The translations under genes and the position numbers were made by a program. The notes below the pieces were generated by a model. The model was not told the DNA's origin. It was given only the letters and a program-made list of their open reading frames with translations, and searched no databases. Below are positions 53,786 through 62,559 of a DNA stretch of 64,000 nt, in pieces. The stretch's first letter is position 1. Each line of letters starts with the position of its first letter. The stretch is from JANQTF01 sp041741415 (GTDB lineage: Bacteria; Bacteroidota; Bacteroidia; J057): assembly GCA_041741415.1 (NCBI GenBank), contig JBGSKC010000028.1, positions 1 through 64,000 on the forward strand. The letters run 5' to 3'.

Positions 53786-55207
53786 ATGCTGTATTATTTC
53801 CTCGATTGGCTGGACAACACCTTTGACATCCCCGGATTCGGGGTGTTCCAGTACATCACGTTCCGGGCGATTCTGTCGATAGTTTTTTCTCTCATCATTT
53901 CGATCCTCATCGGCAAAGGAATCATTCGCCTGCTGCGAAAAAACCTTATCGGCGAGGTGGTTCGCAGCTCCAAAGCTGGTCCTGACCACGCATCCAAGGC
54001 TGGAACTCCCACCATGGGTGGCCTCATTATCCTGGCAGCTGTGCTTATCCCGACTTTGCTCTGGGCCGATATCACCAACGGGTATGTATGGCTGATTCTT
54101 CTTGGAACCACCTGGATGGGCCTCATTGGCTTTGTGGATGACTACATCAAGGTGTTCAAAAAAGACAAAGCCGGACTCAAAGGGCGGTTCAAGCTGGTTG
54201 GGCAGATTGGGCTGGGGCTCATCGTGGGTCTCACCATGTTGTTTCACCCCGATTTCAAAGGAAGCCGCGCCCACCTCACCGGCCTGAACATGGTCCGTAG
54301 CTCTGCCCTGCTGGAACGTGTGGGATTTCAGGCTGGCGATGAACTGATCAAAATCGACGGACTGGACTTTACCGTGGCTCCTGAGGGAGAAGATTATGCC
54401 AACCTTGGCCTGTATCGGGTGCGGCGAATGAAAGAGGGAGAATGGGCCGAACAGGTGATCCTGATCGACCCGGCCCTGAGAACAAGGGTGGCAAGCGAGC
54501 TCTTTGGCCCCCGCGATAAGAGCTTTGTCTATACCACGGACTTCCCCTTTTTCAAGGATTATGTCTTCGACTATTCGCAGATCCCGCTCCTTGAAAAATG
54601 GCTCGACAGCGAACTGCTCGGCAAGCTGGTGTATTTGCTGGTAGTTGTGTTCATCGTCACTGCCGTGTCGAACGGGGTCAACCTCACCGATGGTATTGAC
54701 GGACTCGCCGCCGGAACCACCGCGATTGTAGCAGCAGGACTTGGAGTGTTTGCTTATGTATCAGGCAATTACGTTTTCGCCAACTACCTGAACATCAGCT
54801 ATATCCCTCTTTCTTCTGAGCTGTTGATTTACGCAGCGGCTCTGGTTGGAGCCTGCCTGGGATTTCTTTGGTACAACGCCTTTCCCGCGCAGGTTTTCAT
54901 GGGAGATACCGGCTCGCTGGCCCTTGGCGGTGCAGTGGGCATCATGGCCCTGATGGTGAAGAAGGAACTGCTGCTGCCCATTTTCTGCGGCATTTACTTC
55001 GCCGAAACCCTCTCAGTCATGATCCAGGTGGGCTATTTCAAATATACCAAAAGGAAGTACGGCGAAGGAAAGCGCATTTTCAAAATGGCTCCTCTTCACC
55101 ATCACTACGAGAAAAGCGGTCTGCATGAGGCCAAAATCGTGGCTCGCTTCCTGATTGTGGGGATTCTGCTCATGCTTGTTTCGTTTGCAACGCTCAAACT
55201 GCGCTAG
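53786..55207 (+). CDS. mraY: Phospho-MurNAc-pentapeptide transferase (MraY) with long insertion
   Basis: 473 aa integral membrane enzyme that makes lipid I from UDP-MurNAc-pentapeptide and undecaprenyl phosphate. Core motifs: KAGTPTMGGLIILAAV, the catalytic FVDDYIKVFKKDKAGLKGRF, NLTDGIDGLAAGT, FMGDTGSLALGG, and PLHHHYEKSGL. E. coli MraY has about 360 residues. Here the extra length lies mainly at about 168-265, between transmembrane helices, and includes LLERVGFQAGDELIKIDGLD, which reads like a PDZ core. The catalytic residues are unaffected. Immediately followed by murD. Confidence 0.95.
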   Translation: MLYYFLDWLDNTFDIPGFGVFQYITFRAILSIVFSLIISILIGKGIIRLLRKNLIGEVVRSSKAGPDHASKAGTPTMGGLIILAAVLIPTLLWADITNGYVWLILLGTTWMGLIGFVDDYIKVFKKDKAGLKGRFKLVGQIGLGLIVGLTMLFHPDFKGSRAHLTGLNMVRSSALLERVGFQAGDELIKIDGLDFTVAPEGEDYANLGLYRVRRMKEGEWAEQVILIDPALRTRVASELFGPRDKSFVYTTDFPFFKDYVFDYSQIPLLEKWLDSELLGKLVYLLVVVFIVTAVSNGVNLTDGIDGLAAGTTAIVAAGLGVFAYVSGNYVFANYLNISYIPLSSELLIYAAALVGACLGFLWYNAFPAQVFMGDTGSLALGGAVGIMALMVKKELLLPIFCGIYFAETLSVMIQVGYFKYTKRKYGEGKRIFKMAPLHHHYEKSGLHEAKIVARFLIVGILLMLVSFATLKLR

Positions 55208-55209
55208 TG

Positions 55210-56538
55210 ATGAAAGTGTCGATTCTTGGAGCCGGAGAAAGCGGAATCGGTGCTGCCTTGCTGGCGCAGGCGAATGGATATACAGTTTGGGTTTCTGACG
55301 CAGGGCGCTTGTCGCCTCAGCAGAAAGAAGCCCTGTTACAAGCTCAGGTGCCCTTTGAAGAAGGACAACACACCTGGGAATCGTTCTTTGACGCAGATGT
55401 CGTGGTCAAAAGCCCGGGCATTCCGCCCACTGCTCCCTTTGTCGTGAGACTAAAGGAGGCGGGGAAAGAGGTGATTTCGGAGATTGAATTTGCTGCAAGG
55501 CATACCCAAACTCCGATCATCGCCATCACCGGAAGCAACGGAAAAACCACCACCACTTCCCTGATTCATCATTTGCTCCTCTCTGCAGGGGTAAATGCCG
55601 GACTGGGAGGAAACATCGGCCTGAGCCTTGCCCGCTTGCTGCTGGAAGGGCCAAAAGAGGTCTATGTGGTGGAGGTGAGTTCCTTCCAACTGGAGGATAT
55701 TCGCCAGTTCCGGCCCGCAGTGGCGCTGTATCTCAACCTCAGCCCAGATCACCTCGACCGCTATGCCGGGAGCATGGAAGCCTATGGTGCGGCAAAATTC
55801 CGCATCACAGAAAACCAGGGTCCCGCCGATGTGCTGATTTATTCTCTGGACGACCCTGAATTGGGAGCCTTCCTGAAAAATCGGTCAACGGCAGCAAGGC
55901 GTTGGGGCTTTTCGCTCAATGCTCATGCCGCTGCAAACGGCTGGGTCGAGGAGGAAAAGCTGAGGCTGGAGGGGGAATACTGGGGTGACATAGCCCGCTT
56001 GCCCATCATGGGCCCGCACAACCAGCGCAATGCCCTTGCGGCCCTGCTGGCTGTAAAGGCTTTCGGGCTGAAACCGGAGCAGGTGCTTGATGGCTTGTAC
56101 AGCTTCCAGCCCATTGCACACCGGCTTCAACCGGTGGGCGGGGCACAGGGAATTCGCTTCATCAACGACTCCAAAGCCACCAACGTGGACGCCGTTCAGT
56201 ATGCACTCGCTGCGATGACTGGCCCCACCATCTGGCTGGCAGGAGGCGTTGACAAAGGCAATGACTACTCGCTGATCCAGGCCCTGATCGGGGAAAAGGT
56301 CAAGGCAATGGTGATTCTGGGAGACTACGACGAAAAGCTAAGAAAGCATTTTCAAGGCCCAACCGTGCAGGTTCAGAGCATGGAAGCCGCCGTGGAAGCC
56401 GCTGTGCAGCTGGCTCAACCCGGCGACACCGTGTTGCTCTCCCCTGCCTGCGCCAGCTTTGATCTCTTTCGCAATTATGAAGACCGGGGCGACCAGTTCC
56501 TTGCGTCAGCCCGCAACTGGATCACCCAACACCAATAA
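55210..56538 (+). CDS. murD: UDP-MurNAc-L-alanine:D-glutamate ligase
   Basis: 442 aa cytoplasmic ligase. Visible: the nucleotide-sugar binding SILGAGESGIGAALLA, the ATP loop AITGSNGKTTTTSLIHH, VEVSSFQLEDI, LNLSPDHLDRY, INDSKATNVDAVQYAL and LLSPACASFDLFRNYEDRG, all MurD hallmarks. The start is ATG at 55210, two bases after the mraY stop; a GTG at 55207 overlapping that stop is also in frame. Confidence 0.96.
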   Translation: MKVSILGAGESGIGAALLAQANGYTVWVSDAGRLSPQQKEALLQAQVPFEEGQHTWESFFDADVVVKSPGIPPTAPFVVRLKEAGKEVISEIEFAARHTQTPIIAITGSNGKTTTTSLIHHLLLSAGVNAGLGGNIGLSLARLLLEGPKEVYVVEVSSFQLEDIRQFRPAVALYLNLSPDHLDRYAGSMEAYGAAKFRITENQGPADVLIYSLDDPELGAFLKNRSTAARRWGFSLNAHAAANGWVEEEKLRLEGEYWGDIARLPIMGPHNQRNALAALLAVKAFGLKPEQVLDGLYSFQPIAHRLQPVGGAQGIRFINDSKATNVDAVQYALAAMTGPTIWLAGGVDKGNDYSLIQALIGEKVKAMVILGDYDEKLRKHFQGPTVQVQSMEAAVEAAVQLAQPGDTVLLSPACASFDLFRNYEDRGDQFLASARNWITQHQ

Positions 56539-56586
56539 CTCAACCATGGCGGCAAGGCTTGCCTTTCGTCAACAACGATTAACAAT

Positions 56587-57810
56587 GTGAGCTGGATTCT
56601 CTCTCGACTGAAAGGAGACAAAGTCATCTGGATCGCCTCCTTTCTGCTGGCACTGCTCAGCGTTCTGGCGATTTACTCCTCTTCCAGTGCCCTGGCATTT
56701 CGCATGTCGGGAGGAGATATCAGTGTGTATCTCTTCAAGCACCTGCTCATGATTTCTGTGGGCCTGGTGGTGATGTTTTTGGTTCACAGGTTGAATTACC
56801 GGGTATTTGCCCGGCTTAGCAACGTGTTGCTGATCAGCACCATTCCTTTGTTGCTGTACACCATTCTGCGGGGTGCCGAGATCAACGAAGCTGCCCGCTG
56901 GATTTTCATTTTCGGGCAATCTTTTCAGCCTTCGGACCTCGCAAAAGTAGCCCTGGTGGTGTATCTGGCGAAGCTGCTCGCCTCCCGGCAGGATGTGATC
57001 CGCGATTTTTACGAAGGCTTTCTGCCCGGTCTGTTTTGGGTAACGGTTATCTGTGGCCTGATCGCCCCTACCAACCTCTCAACCGCTATCCTGATTTTCC
57101 TCTCCAGCATGATGATCATGTTCATCGCCGGGGTGGATCTCAAATACCTCGGCATGCTGATTGGCATAGCTCTGCTCGGCCTGGTGATCCTGGTTTCAAC
57201 AGCCAAACGTTCCAGCACCTGGGAGTCAAGGGTGTCGGACTATGTGCACCGCATTGCAGATCCCACCTATAAACCCAATGCCCAAATCACACAGTCGCAC
57301 ATTGCCTTTGCCACCGCAGGATTTTTCGGCAAAGGAGCAGGCAAAAGCGCCCAGCGGAATTTCATCCCGCACGCCCATGCCGACTTTATTTTCGCTGTGA
57401 TTGTGGAGGAATATGGGCTTTTGGGCGGTGTTGTGGTCATAGGATTGTACCTCCTGATCCTCTTCAGAACGGTGGGCATCGTGACGGCGAGCAAAACCTT
57501 CGGGGCGCTGATGGCAGCAGGGTTGGCCTTCCTCATGATTTTGCAGGCCATGATGAACATGGGGGTTACCGTCGGCATTTTCCCAGTCACGGGTTTGCCA
57601 CTGCCCTTCATCAGTTGGGGGGCCACCTCCATCCTGATCACCTCTGTTTCCCTCGGGATAATTTTGAGTGTGTCGAGAGAGGCGCTGGAAGGAGAAAAGC
57701 CTTCAGTTCCCGGTCAGAAAAAGAAGAAGCCTGTGTTCTCTGTCAAGGTAGCACCTGTTAGTGTTATCCCAACCAAACGCAAAATTCAGACGAAGTGGGC
57801 CAACGTGTAA
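56587..57810 (+). CDS. ftsW: Septal peptidoglycan polymerase FtsW
   Basis: 407 aa SEDS-family glycosyltransferase with about ten membrane helices. Signatures: IYSSSSALAF, ARWIFIFGQSFQPSDLAKVA, the long extracellular loop with NAQITQSHIAFATAGFFGKG, HADFIFAVIVEEYGLLGG and FPVTGLPLPFISWGATS. Works with the PBP FtsI to build septal wall. Begins with GTG at 56587 (the overlapping ATG reads straight into a stop). Basic C-terminal tail rich in Lys. The end overlaps murG by 16 bases. Confidence 0.96.
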   Translation: MSWILSRLKGDKVIWIASFLLALLSVLAIYSSSSALAFRMSGGDISVYLFKHLLMISVGLVVMFLVHRLNYRVFARLSNVLLISTIPLLLYTILRGAEINEAARWIFIFGQSFQPSDLAKVALVVYLAKLLASRQDVIRDFYEGFLPGLFWVTVICGLIAPTNLSTAILIFLSSMMIMFIAGVDLKYLGMLIGIALLGLVILVSTAKRSSTWESRVSDYVHRIADPTYKPNAQITQSHIAFATAGFFGKGAGKSAQRNFIPHAHADFIFAVIVEEYGLLGGVVVIGLYLLILFRTVGIVTASKTFGALMAAGLAFLMILQAMMNMGVTVGIFPVTGLPLPFISWGATSILITSVSLGIILSVSREALEGEKPSVPGQKKKKPVFSVKVAPVSVIPTKRKIQTKWANV

Positions 57811-58889
57811 TCATATCCGGCGGCGGTACAGGCGGCCATATCTTTCCCGCGGTGTCGATCGCACAGGAAATCCACCGGAGGGATCCGGGGGCAGAGATCC
57901 TGTTTGTCGGTGCCAAAGGCGGGATGGAGCTGCGTGTCGTTCCCGGCTATGGTTTTCCCATTGAGGCGATCTGGATCTCGGGCATTCATCGTCAAATATC
58001 GCTGCGCAACGTGGGCAGGAACCTGCTCTTCCCGCTCAAGCTGATCGTAAGCCTCTGGCAGGCCCGGCAGATTGTGGCGCGCTTCCGCCCCGATTTTGTG
58101 GTCGGTGTGGGTGGCTTTGCCAGTGGCCCGCTCGGCCGTGTGGCAGCGGGGAAGGGCATTCCACTCTTCTTGTGTGAGCAAAACGCCTACCCCGGCCTGG
58201 TAAACAAATGGCTGGCCCCGCGCGCCAAACGGATCCTGCTAGGCAATGCTGACGCAGCCAAATATTTCCCTGCCGAAAAGGTAGTGGTAACGGGTAACCC
58301 GATCCGCAGCTTTGAGTCCGTGAGCCGCGAGGCGGCCTGTTCTATGCTCGGGCTCGACCCCAGCCGCCCTGTTGTGCTGAGCCTCGGCGGCAGCCTCGGT
58401 GCCATGACCCTCAACAAAGCCTGGAAAGCGGGCCACCAAACCCTGCTGAATGAAGGTGTTCAGCTCGTTTGGCAATGCGGCCGCCGCTACCATGAGGAGT
58501 TGTCAAGGGAAATTGCCCCGGCAAACGGGCTGCACCTCATGGCCTTTGTTGACAACATGGCCGCAGCCTATGCAGCGGCCGACCTCGTGGTGAGCCGCGC
58601 AGGTGGTTCCACCATTTCTGAACTGGTTGCCCTTTCGAAACCTTCCATCCTCGTTCCTTCGCCGAATGTGGCTGAGGATCATCAAACCAAAAACGCACTC
58701 TCACTCACCCAAAAACAAGCCGCTGTGCTCGTCAAAGACAGCGACGCTCCAGCCCTGCTCGTGTCTGAAACCCTTCGGGTCGTTCAAAATCGCGCTCTGT
58801 TACAACAACTTACCCAACAAATCAGCAGCATGGAGAAACACCAGGCTGCTCAGGAAATCGTCGATGAACTTGTCCGGAACACATATTGA
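57795..58889 (+). CDS. murG: MurG, lipid I to lipid II GlcNAc transferase
   Basis: 364 aa peripheral inner-membrane glycosyltransferase. N-terminal G-loop VIISGGGTGGHIFPAVSIA, VGVGGFASGPLG, the second G-loop LSLGGSLGAMTLNKAW and the donor-binding VVSRAGGSTISELVALSKPS are all present. Starts with GTG at 57795 inside the end of ftsW. It overlaps murC by 26 bases, so ftsW, murG and murC look translationally coupled. Confidence 0.96.
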   Translation: MGQRVIISGGGTGGHIFPAVSIAQEIHRRDPGAEILFVGAKGGMELRVVPGYGFPIEAIWISGIHRQISLRNVGRNLLFPLKLIVSLWQARQIVARFRPDFVVGVGGFASGPLGRVAAGKGIPLFLCEQNAYPGLVNKWLAPRAKRILLGNADAAKYFPAEKVVVTGNPIRSFESVSREAACSMLGLDPSRPVVLSLGGSLGAMTLNKAWKAGHQTLLNEGVQLVWQCGRRYHEELSREIAPANGLHLMAFVDNMAAAYAAADLVVSRAGGSTISELVALSKPSILVPSPNVAEDHQTKNALSLTQKQAAVLVKDSDAPALLVSETLRVVQNRALLQQLTQQISSMEKHQAAQEIVDELVRNTY

Positions 58890-60213
58890 CCGGGTGTACT
58901 TCCTCGGAATTGGCGGCATCGGAATGAGTGCCCTGGCGCGGTATTTCCGTCGCGAAGGCCTCGCCGTATCCGGCTATGACAGAAGCCCTTCGGTGGTCAC
59001 AAAGGCCCTCGAAGCGGAAGGAATCCCTGTGTTCTACGAACAGGATCCGGCCCGGCTCACCGGGATGGATCTCATCATCTATACCCCTGCGGTGCCCGCC
59101 GATTCGCCAGAAATGATCGCCGCTCAGTCTGGGACTGCCATGCTGAAAAAGCGCGCCGAAATTCTTGGGCTCTTGTCCCGCCAATACCAAACCCTCGCAG
59201 TGGCTGGCACCCATGGCAAAACCACTACCAGCACAATTTTGGCCCATGTGCTGCGAGCCAGCGGAATCGATGCTTCTGCTTTCCTGGGCGGCCTTTCCCG
59301 CAACCTCGGCGGCAATTTTGTCCATGGCCATTCACCCTGGATGGTTACCGAAGCCGACGAATACGACCGTTCCTTCCTTCATCTTCACCCGCATACAGCT
59401 GTCATTACCTCGGTAGAGCCGGATCACCTGGACATCTATGGCGACCCGGCGTCCATGCTGGAAAGCTATCGGCAGTTTGCAGCGCAGGCGGGCCGTGTGC
59501 TTGTTCATCAGGCCGTTACCTCTGAAAGCTGGGCCCGTCAATATGCGAGCTACGGGGTAGAAGAAGGTGATATTCAGGCAAAAAACCTGAAGCCGGAAGG
59601 GCTGGGTGTTCGCTGGGATTTTCATGGCGAAGGCCATCAGATCGAAGGCCTTTACCTGCCGATGCCCGGCCAGCACAACGTGATGAATGCCACTGCAGCC
59701 CTGGCCCTTGCCCTTCGCTGTGGTGCTTCTCCTGCAAGCCTGGCCAAGGCATTGTCCACTTTCTCAGGGATTTACCGCCGCTTCGAGGTTCAATTCCATG
59801 GAGAGGCCCTGAGCTATGTGGACGACTATGCCCACCACCCTACAGAAATCACAGCAGCCATCCAAGCCGCGCGCGATTACCTGCCAGGGCGGCAGGTGGT
59901 GGTAGTGTTTCAGCCTCACCTCTATACCCGCACCCGCGACTTCGCACAGGGTTTTGCCGAGGCCCTGGCCAAAGCAGATGAGGTATTGCTGATGGACATT
60001 TACCCGGCCCGGGAGCTTCCCATCCCCGGGGTGGATGCCGCCATGATTGCCAGGATGATTCCTGGAAAAAAGGCCCAGCTCGTGGACCGTGTTTCCCTGC
60101 CCGATGCGCTCACCAGAACCCTCCGCTTCCCAGGCGTGGTGCTAAGTCTGGGTGCCGGCGACATTGACAAAGAGGTGGACCGCCTCAGCAACCATTTGAA
60201 AACACTTGTTTGA
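58864..60213 (+). CDS. murC: UDP-MurNAc:L-alanine ligase
   Basis: 449 aa. VYFLGIGGIGMSALARYFR at the N-terminus, the ATP loop AVAGTHGKTTTSTILAHVL, the central EADEYDRSFLHLHPHTAVIT, VDDYAHHPTEITAAIQAAR and VVVFQPHLYTRTRDF identify MurC. It adds the first stem-peptide residue to UDP-MurNAc in the cytoplasm. ATG at 58864 lies within the end of murG. Confidence 0.96.
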   Translation: MNLSGTHIDRVYFLGIGGIGMSALARYFRREGLAVSGYDRSPSVVTKALEAEGIPVFYEQDPARLTGMDLIIYTPAVPADSPEMIAAQSGTAMLKKRAEILGLLSRQYQTLAVAGTHGKTTTSTILAHVLRASGIDASAFLGGLSRNLGGNFVHGHSPWMVTEADEYDRSFLHLHPHTAVITSVEPDHLDIYGDPASMLESYRQFAAQAGRVLVHQAVTSESWARQYASYGVEEGDIQAKNLKPEGLGVRWDFHGEGHQIEGLYLPMPGQHNVMNATAALALALRCGASPASLAKALSTFSGIYRRFEVQFHGEALSYVDDYAHHPTEITAAIQAARDYLPGRQVVVVFQPHLYTRTRDFAQGFAEALAKADEVLLMDIYPARELPIPGVDAAMIARMIPGKKAQLVDRVSLPDALTRTLRFPGVVLSLGAGDIDKEVDRLSNHLKTLV

Positions 60214-60237
60214 CCTTCGACCTGAAAATGAAATAAT

Positions 60238-61110
60238 ATGTTTCTCTGGATCAAAACACCCGACAAACCAGCCCAGGCAGTGAGGCGCAACCGGCCGCTC
60301 GAAGAGCCCACGCCGGTAAAGCCAAAGCGGCAGGCTCCCTCGCTCAACCTCGGGAAGGTCAAACTCCCGAAGACCTGGGTCATAGCGGCCTCAGTTGCAG
60401 GCATTCTCCTGATCGTGGTACTGGCCTACCAGTACCAGCAGGAGGTCACCCTTAAGGAGGTCAAAATTGAGGTAGTCGCGAAAGCCGACAATGCCTTCAT
60501 GAACGACCAGAAAGTGCTGGAGGCCATGGGCTGGGCAGGTGGTGTGGCCCCCCTTGGCGAAAAATTTAACAGCCTGCCGCTGGCAGAACTGGAAGACAGC
60601 CTGCGAAAAAGCCCATATGTATTGCGTGCCGAGCTATACAAAAGCATCCAGGGTGTGCTGCATGTGCAAGTGGAAATGCGCGATCCGGTGGCCCGGCTGA
60701 TGAACAACAGCGAGACAGATGTGTACATCGACGCTTATGGCAAGAAGTTTCCGGTGTCCCGGCAACATTCAGCGAATGTGTTGCTGGTGCGCGGAGATTT
60801 CGACGAGGCAGTCGCGGACACTTTCGCCTGCGAAACCATTCTCTCGGCCCTGCCCGTGTTGAATTATTTGGCTAATGACCCCTACTGGGACAACTATTTT
60901 TCCGAGGCTCAGATCGATGGCAACGGAGAAATCACGCTCTTTCCCCGGCTGGACCCTATGGAAGTGGAGTTTGGCCACCCTCACCGGATCGAAGAAAAGC
61001 TCCGGGATCTGAAAATCTTTCTGGACCAGATCATGGCCTATGCCGACAGGCCCCGGTTCAGGAAAATATCTGTGAAATACCAGGGCCAGGTTCTGGCCAC
61101 CAAACGATAA
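60238..61110 (+). CDS. ftsQ: FtsQ/DivIB-like division protein
   Basis: 290 aa bitopic protein: a basic, proline-rich cytoplasmic part of about 45 residues, one membrane helix (WVIAASVAGILLIVVLAY, about 47-64), then a POTRA-like region (LKEVKIEVV, LEDSLRKSPYVLRAEL) and an FtsQ-type beta domain (GVLHVQVEMRDPVARLM, VYIDAYGKKFPVS). Weakly conserved in sequence but unmistakable by position between murC and ftsA. It should tie FtsL and the septal synthase into the divisome. Confidence 0.9.
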   Translation: MFLWIKTPDKPAQAVRRNRPLEEPTPVKPKRQAPSLNLGKVKLPKTWVIAASVAGILLIVVLAYQYQQEVTLKEVKIEVVAKADNAFMNDQKVLEAMGWAGGVAPLGEKFNSLPLAELEDSLRKSPYVLRAELYKSIQGVLHVQVEMRDPVARLMNNSETDVYIDAYGKKFPVSRQHSANVLLVRGDFDEAVADTFACETILSALPVLNYLANDPYWDNYFSEAQIDGNGEITLFPRLDPMEVEFGHPHRIEEKLRDLKIFLDQIMAYADRPRFRKISVKYQGQVLATKR

Positions 61111-61184
61111 CCCCAAGACCTGTTTCCGTCCTGCTCTGGTCAGAAGCTCCCGAGCATGTTCTTCACCTTCTCAATTACAGCGCT

Positions 61185-62507
61185 ATGGCATCTGAAAGTA
61201 TCTCTCCGAACGAAAAAATTGTGGTAGGCCTCGACATTGGCACCACGAAAATCTGCGCCATCGTGGGGCGGCGCAATGAATTTGGCAAAGTCAACATCCT
61301 CGGTGTGGGCAAATCCCACTCTGAAGGCGTGAGCCGCGGAGTCGTTGTGAACATCGACAAGACTGTTCAGGCTATCCGTGAGGCCGTGGCAGAGGCCGAA
61401 AAGCACTCAGGCATCAAGATCGAAGTGGTGCATGTGGGCATCGCTGGCGAACACGTTCGCTCCATGCAGCACAAAGGCATCATTACCCTGAACAACCCGG
61501 ACTTTGAAATCATCCAGGACGACGTGAACCGTCTCCATGAGGATATGTTCAAAATCGCCACCCAGCCAGGAACTGAGATCATCCACGTGCTGCCACAGGA
61601 GTACACGGTAGATGCTCAAACCGGCATCGTGGACCCCGTTGGCATGTCGGGCGTGCGCCTCGAAGGCAATTTCCACATTGTGACCGGCCAGACGACTGCC
61701 GCCAACAACATCTACAAATGTGTTGTCCGCGCCGGACTGGAAGTGGAAGAACTCATTCTGGAGCCGCTGGCATCCAGCTCTGCAGTGCTTACCCCCGAAG
61801 AAAAAGAAGCCGGTGTTTGCCTGGTGGACATCGGCGGCGGAACAACAGACATTGCGGTGTTTGAGAACAACATCATTCGCCACACCGCCGTGATTCCCTT
61901 CGGTGGAAACATCGTAACCGAAGACATCAAGCACGGCTGCAAGGTGATGAAGCGTCACGCTGAGCTGCTGAAAATTCAGTATGGCAGCGCTCTGGCTGAT
62001 GCTGTGACCGATGACGTGGTGATTGCCATTCCTGGCCCCCGCGACCGGCCCGCCAAGGAAATCCACAAGCGGATGCTGGCGCGCATTATCCAGTCGCGGA
62101 TGGAAGAAATCATGGAGTTTGTTCTGGCCGAAATCAAAAATTCTGGCTACGAAGACAAGCTTGTGTCCGGAATCGTGATTACTGGTGGCGGCGCTCAGCT
62201 CCAGCACATGAAGCAGTGCGCTGAGTATGTGACCGGCATTGACACCCGGATCGGGCTTCCCGGCGAACACCTGGCCAGCGGCCTTGTGGACGAGGTGAAC
62301 TTCCCGATGTTTGCCACAGCCACTGGGCTAGTTGTGATGGGCCTCGAAGCCCCTGAAGTGACGACAACCCGCGCCAGCGGAACCCGCGATTTCGTGCCTC
62401 AGTACCAGGTGGGCAGCCGCCCAAGCGGGCCCCGCATCAGCTTCATCGACAAGGTGAAAACCTGGTTTGAAAGTACCCTTACCAATTCCGGCGAGTTCAT
62501 CGAGTAA
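61185..62507 (+). CDS. ftsA: Cell division protein FtsA
   Basis: 440 aa actin-like ATPase that tethers FtsZ to the membrane. IVVGLDIGTTKICAIVGRR (phosphate 1), the SHS2/1C domain with GVSRGVVVNIDKTVQAIREA, VCLVDIGGGTTDIAVF (phosphate 2), and VITGGGAQLQHMKQCAEYV (adenosine motif) are clear. The last residues (SFIDKVKTWFESTLT) form an amphipathic membrane-targeting helix. Separated from ftsZ by 52 bp. Confidence 0.97.
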   Translation: MASESISPNEKIVVGLDIGTTKICAIVGRRNEFGKVNILGVGKSHSEGVSRGVVVNIDKTVQAIREAVAEAEKHSGIKIEVVHVGIAGEHVRSMQHKGIITLNNPDFEIIQDDVNRLHEDMFKIATQPGTEIIHVLPQEYTVDAQTGIVDPVGMSGVRLEGNFHIVTGQTTAANNIYKCVVRAGLEVEELILEPLASSSAVLTPEEKEAGVCLVDIGGGTTDIAVFENNIIRHTAVIPFGGNIVTEDIKHGCKVMKRHAELLKIQYGSALADAVTDDVVIAIPGPRDRPAKEIHKRMLARIIQSRMEEIMEFVLAEIKNSGYEDKLVSGIVITGGGAQLQHMKQCAEYVTGIDTRIGLPGEHLASGLVDEVNFPMFATATGLVVMGLEAPEVTTTRASGTRDFVPQYQVGSRPSGPRISFIDKVKTWFESTLTNSGEFIE

Positions 62508-62559
62508 TCAGGAACAAGCCTCTTTTTTTCCGAAAGTATCATTCTCAACGACACAGATC

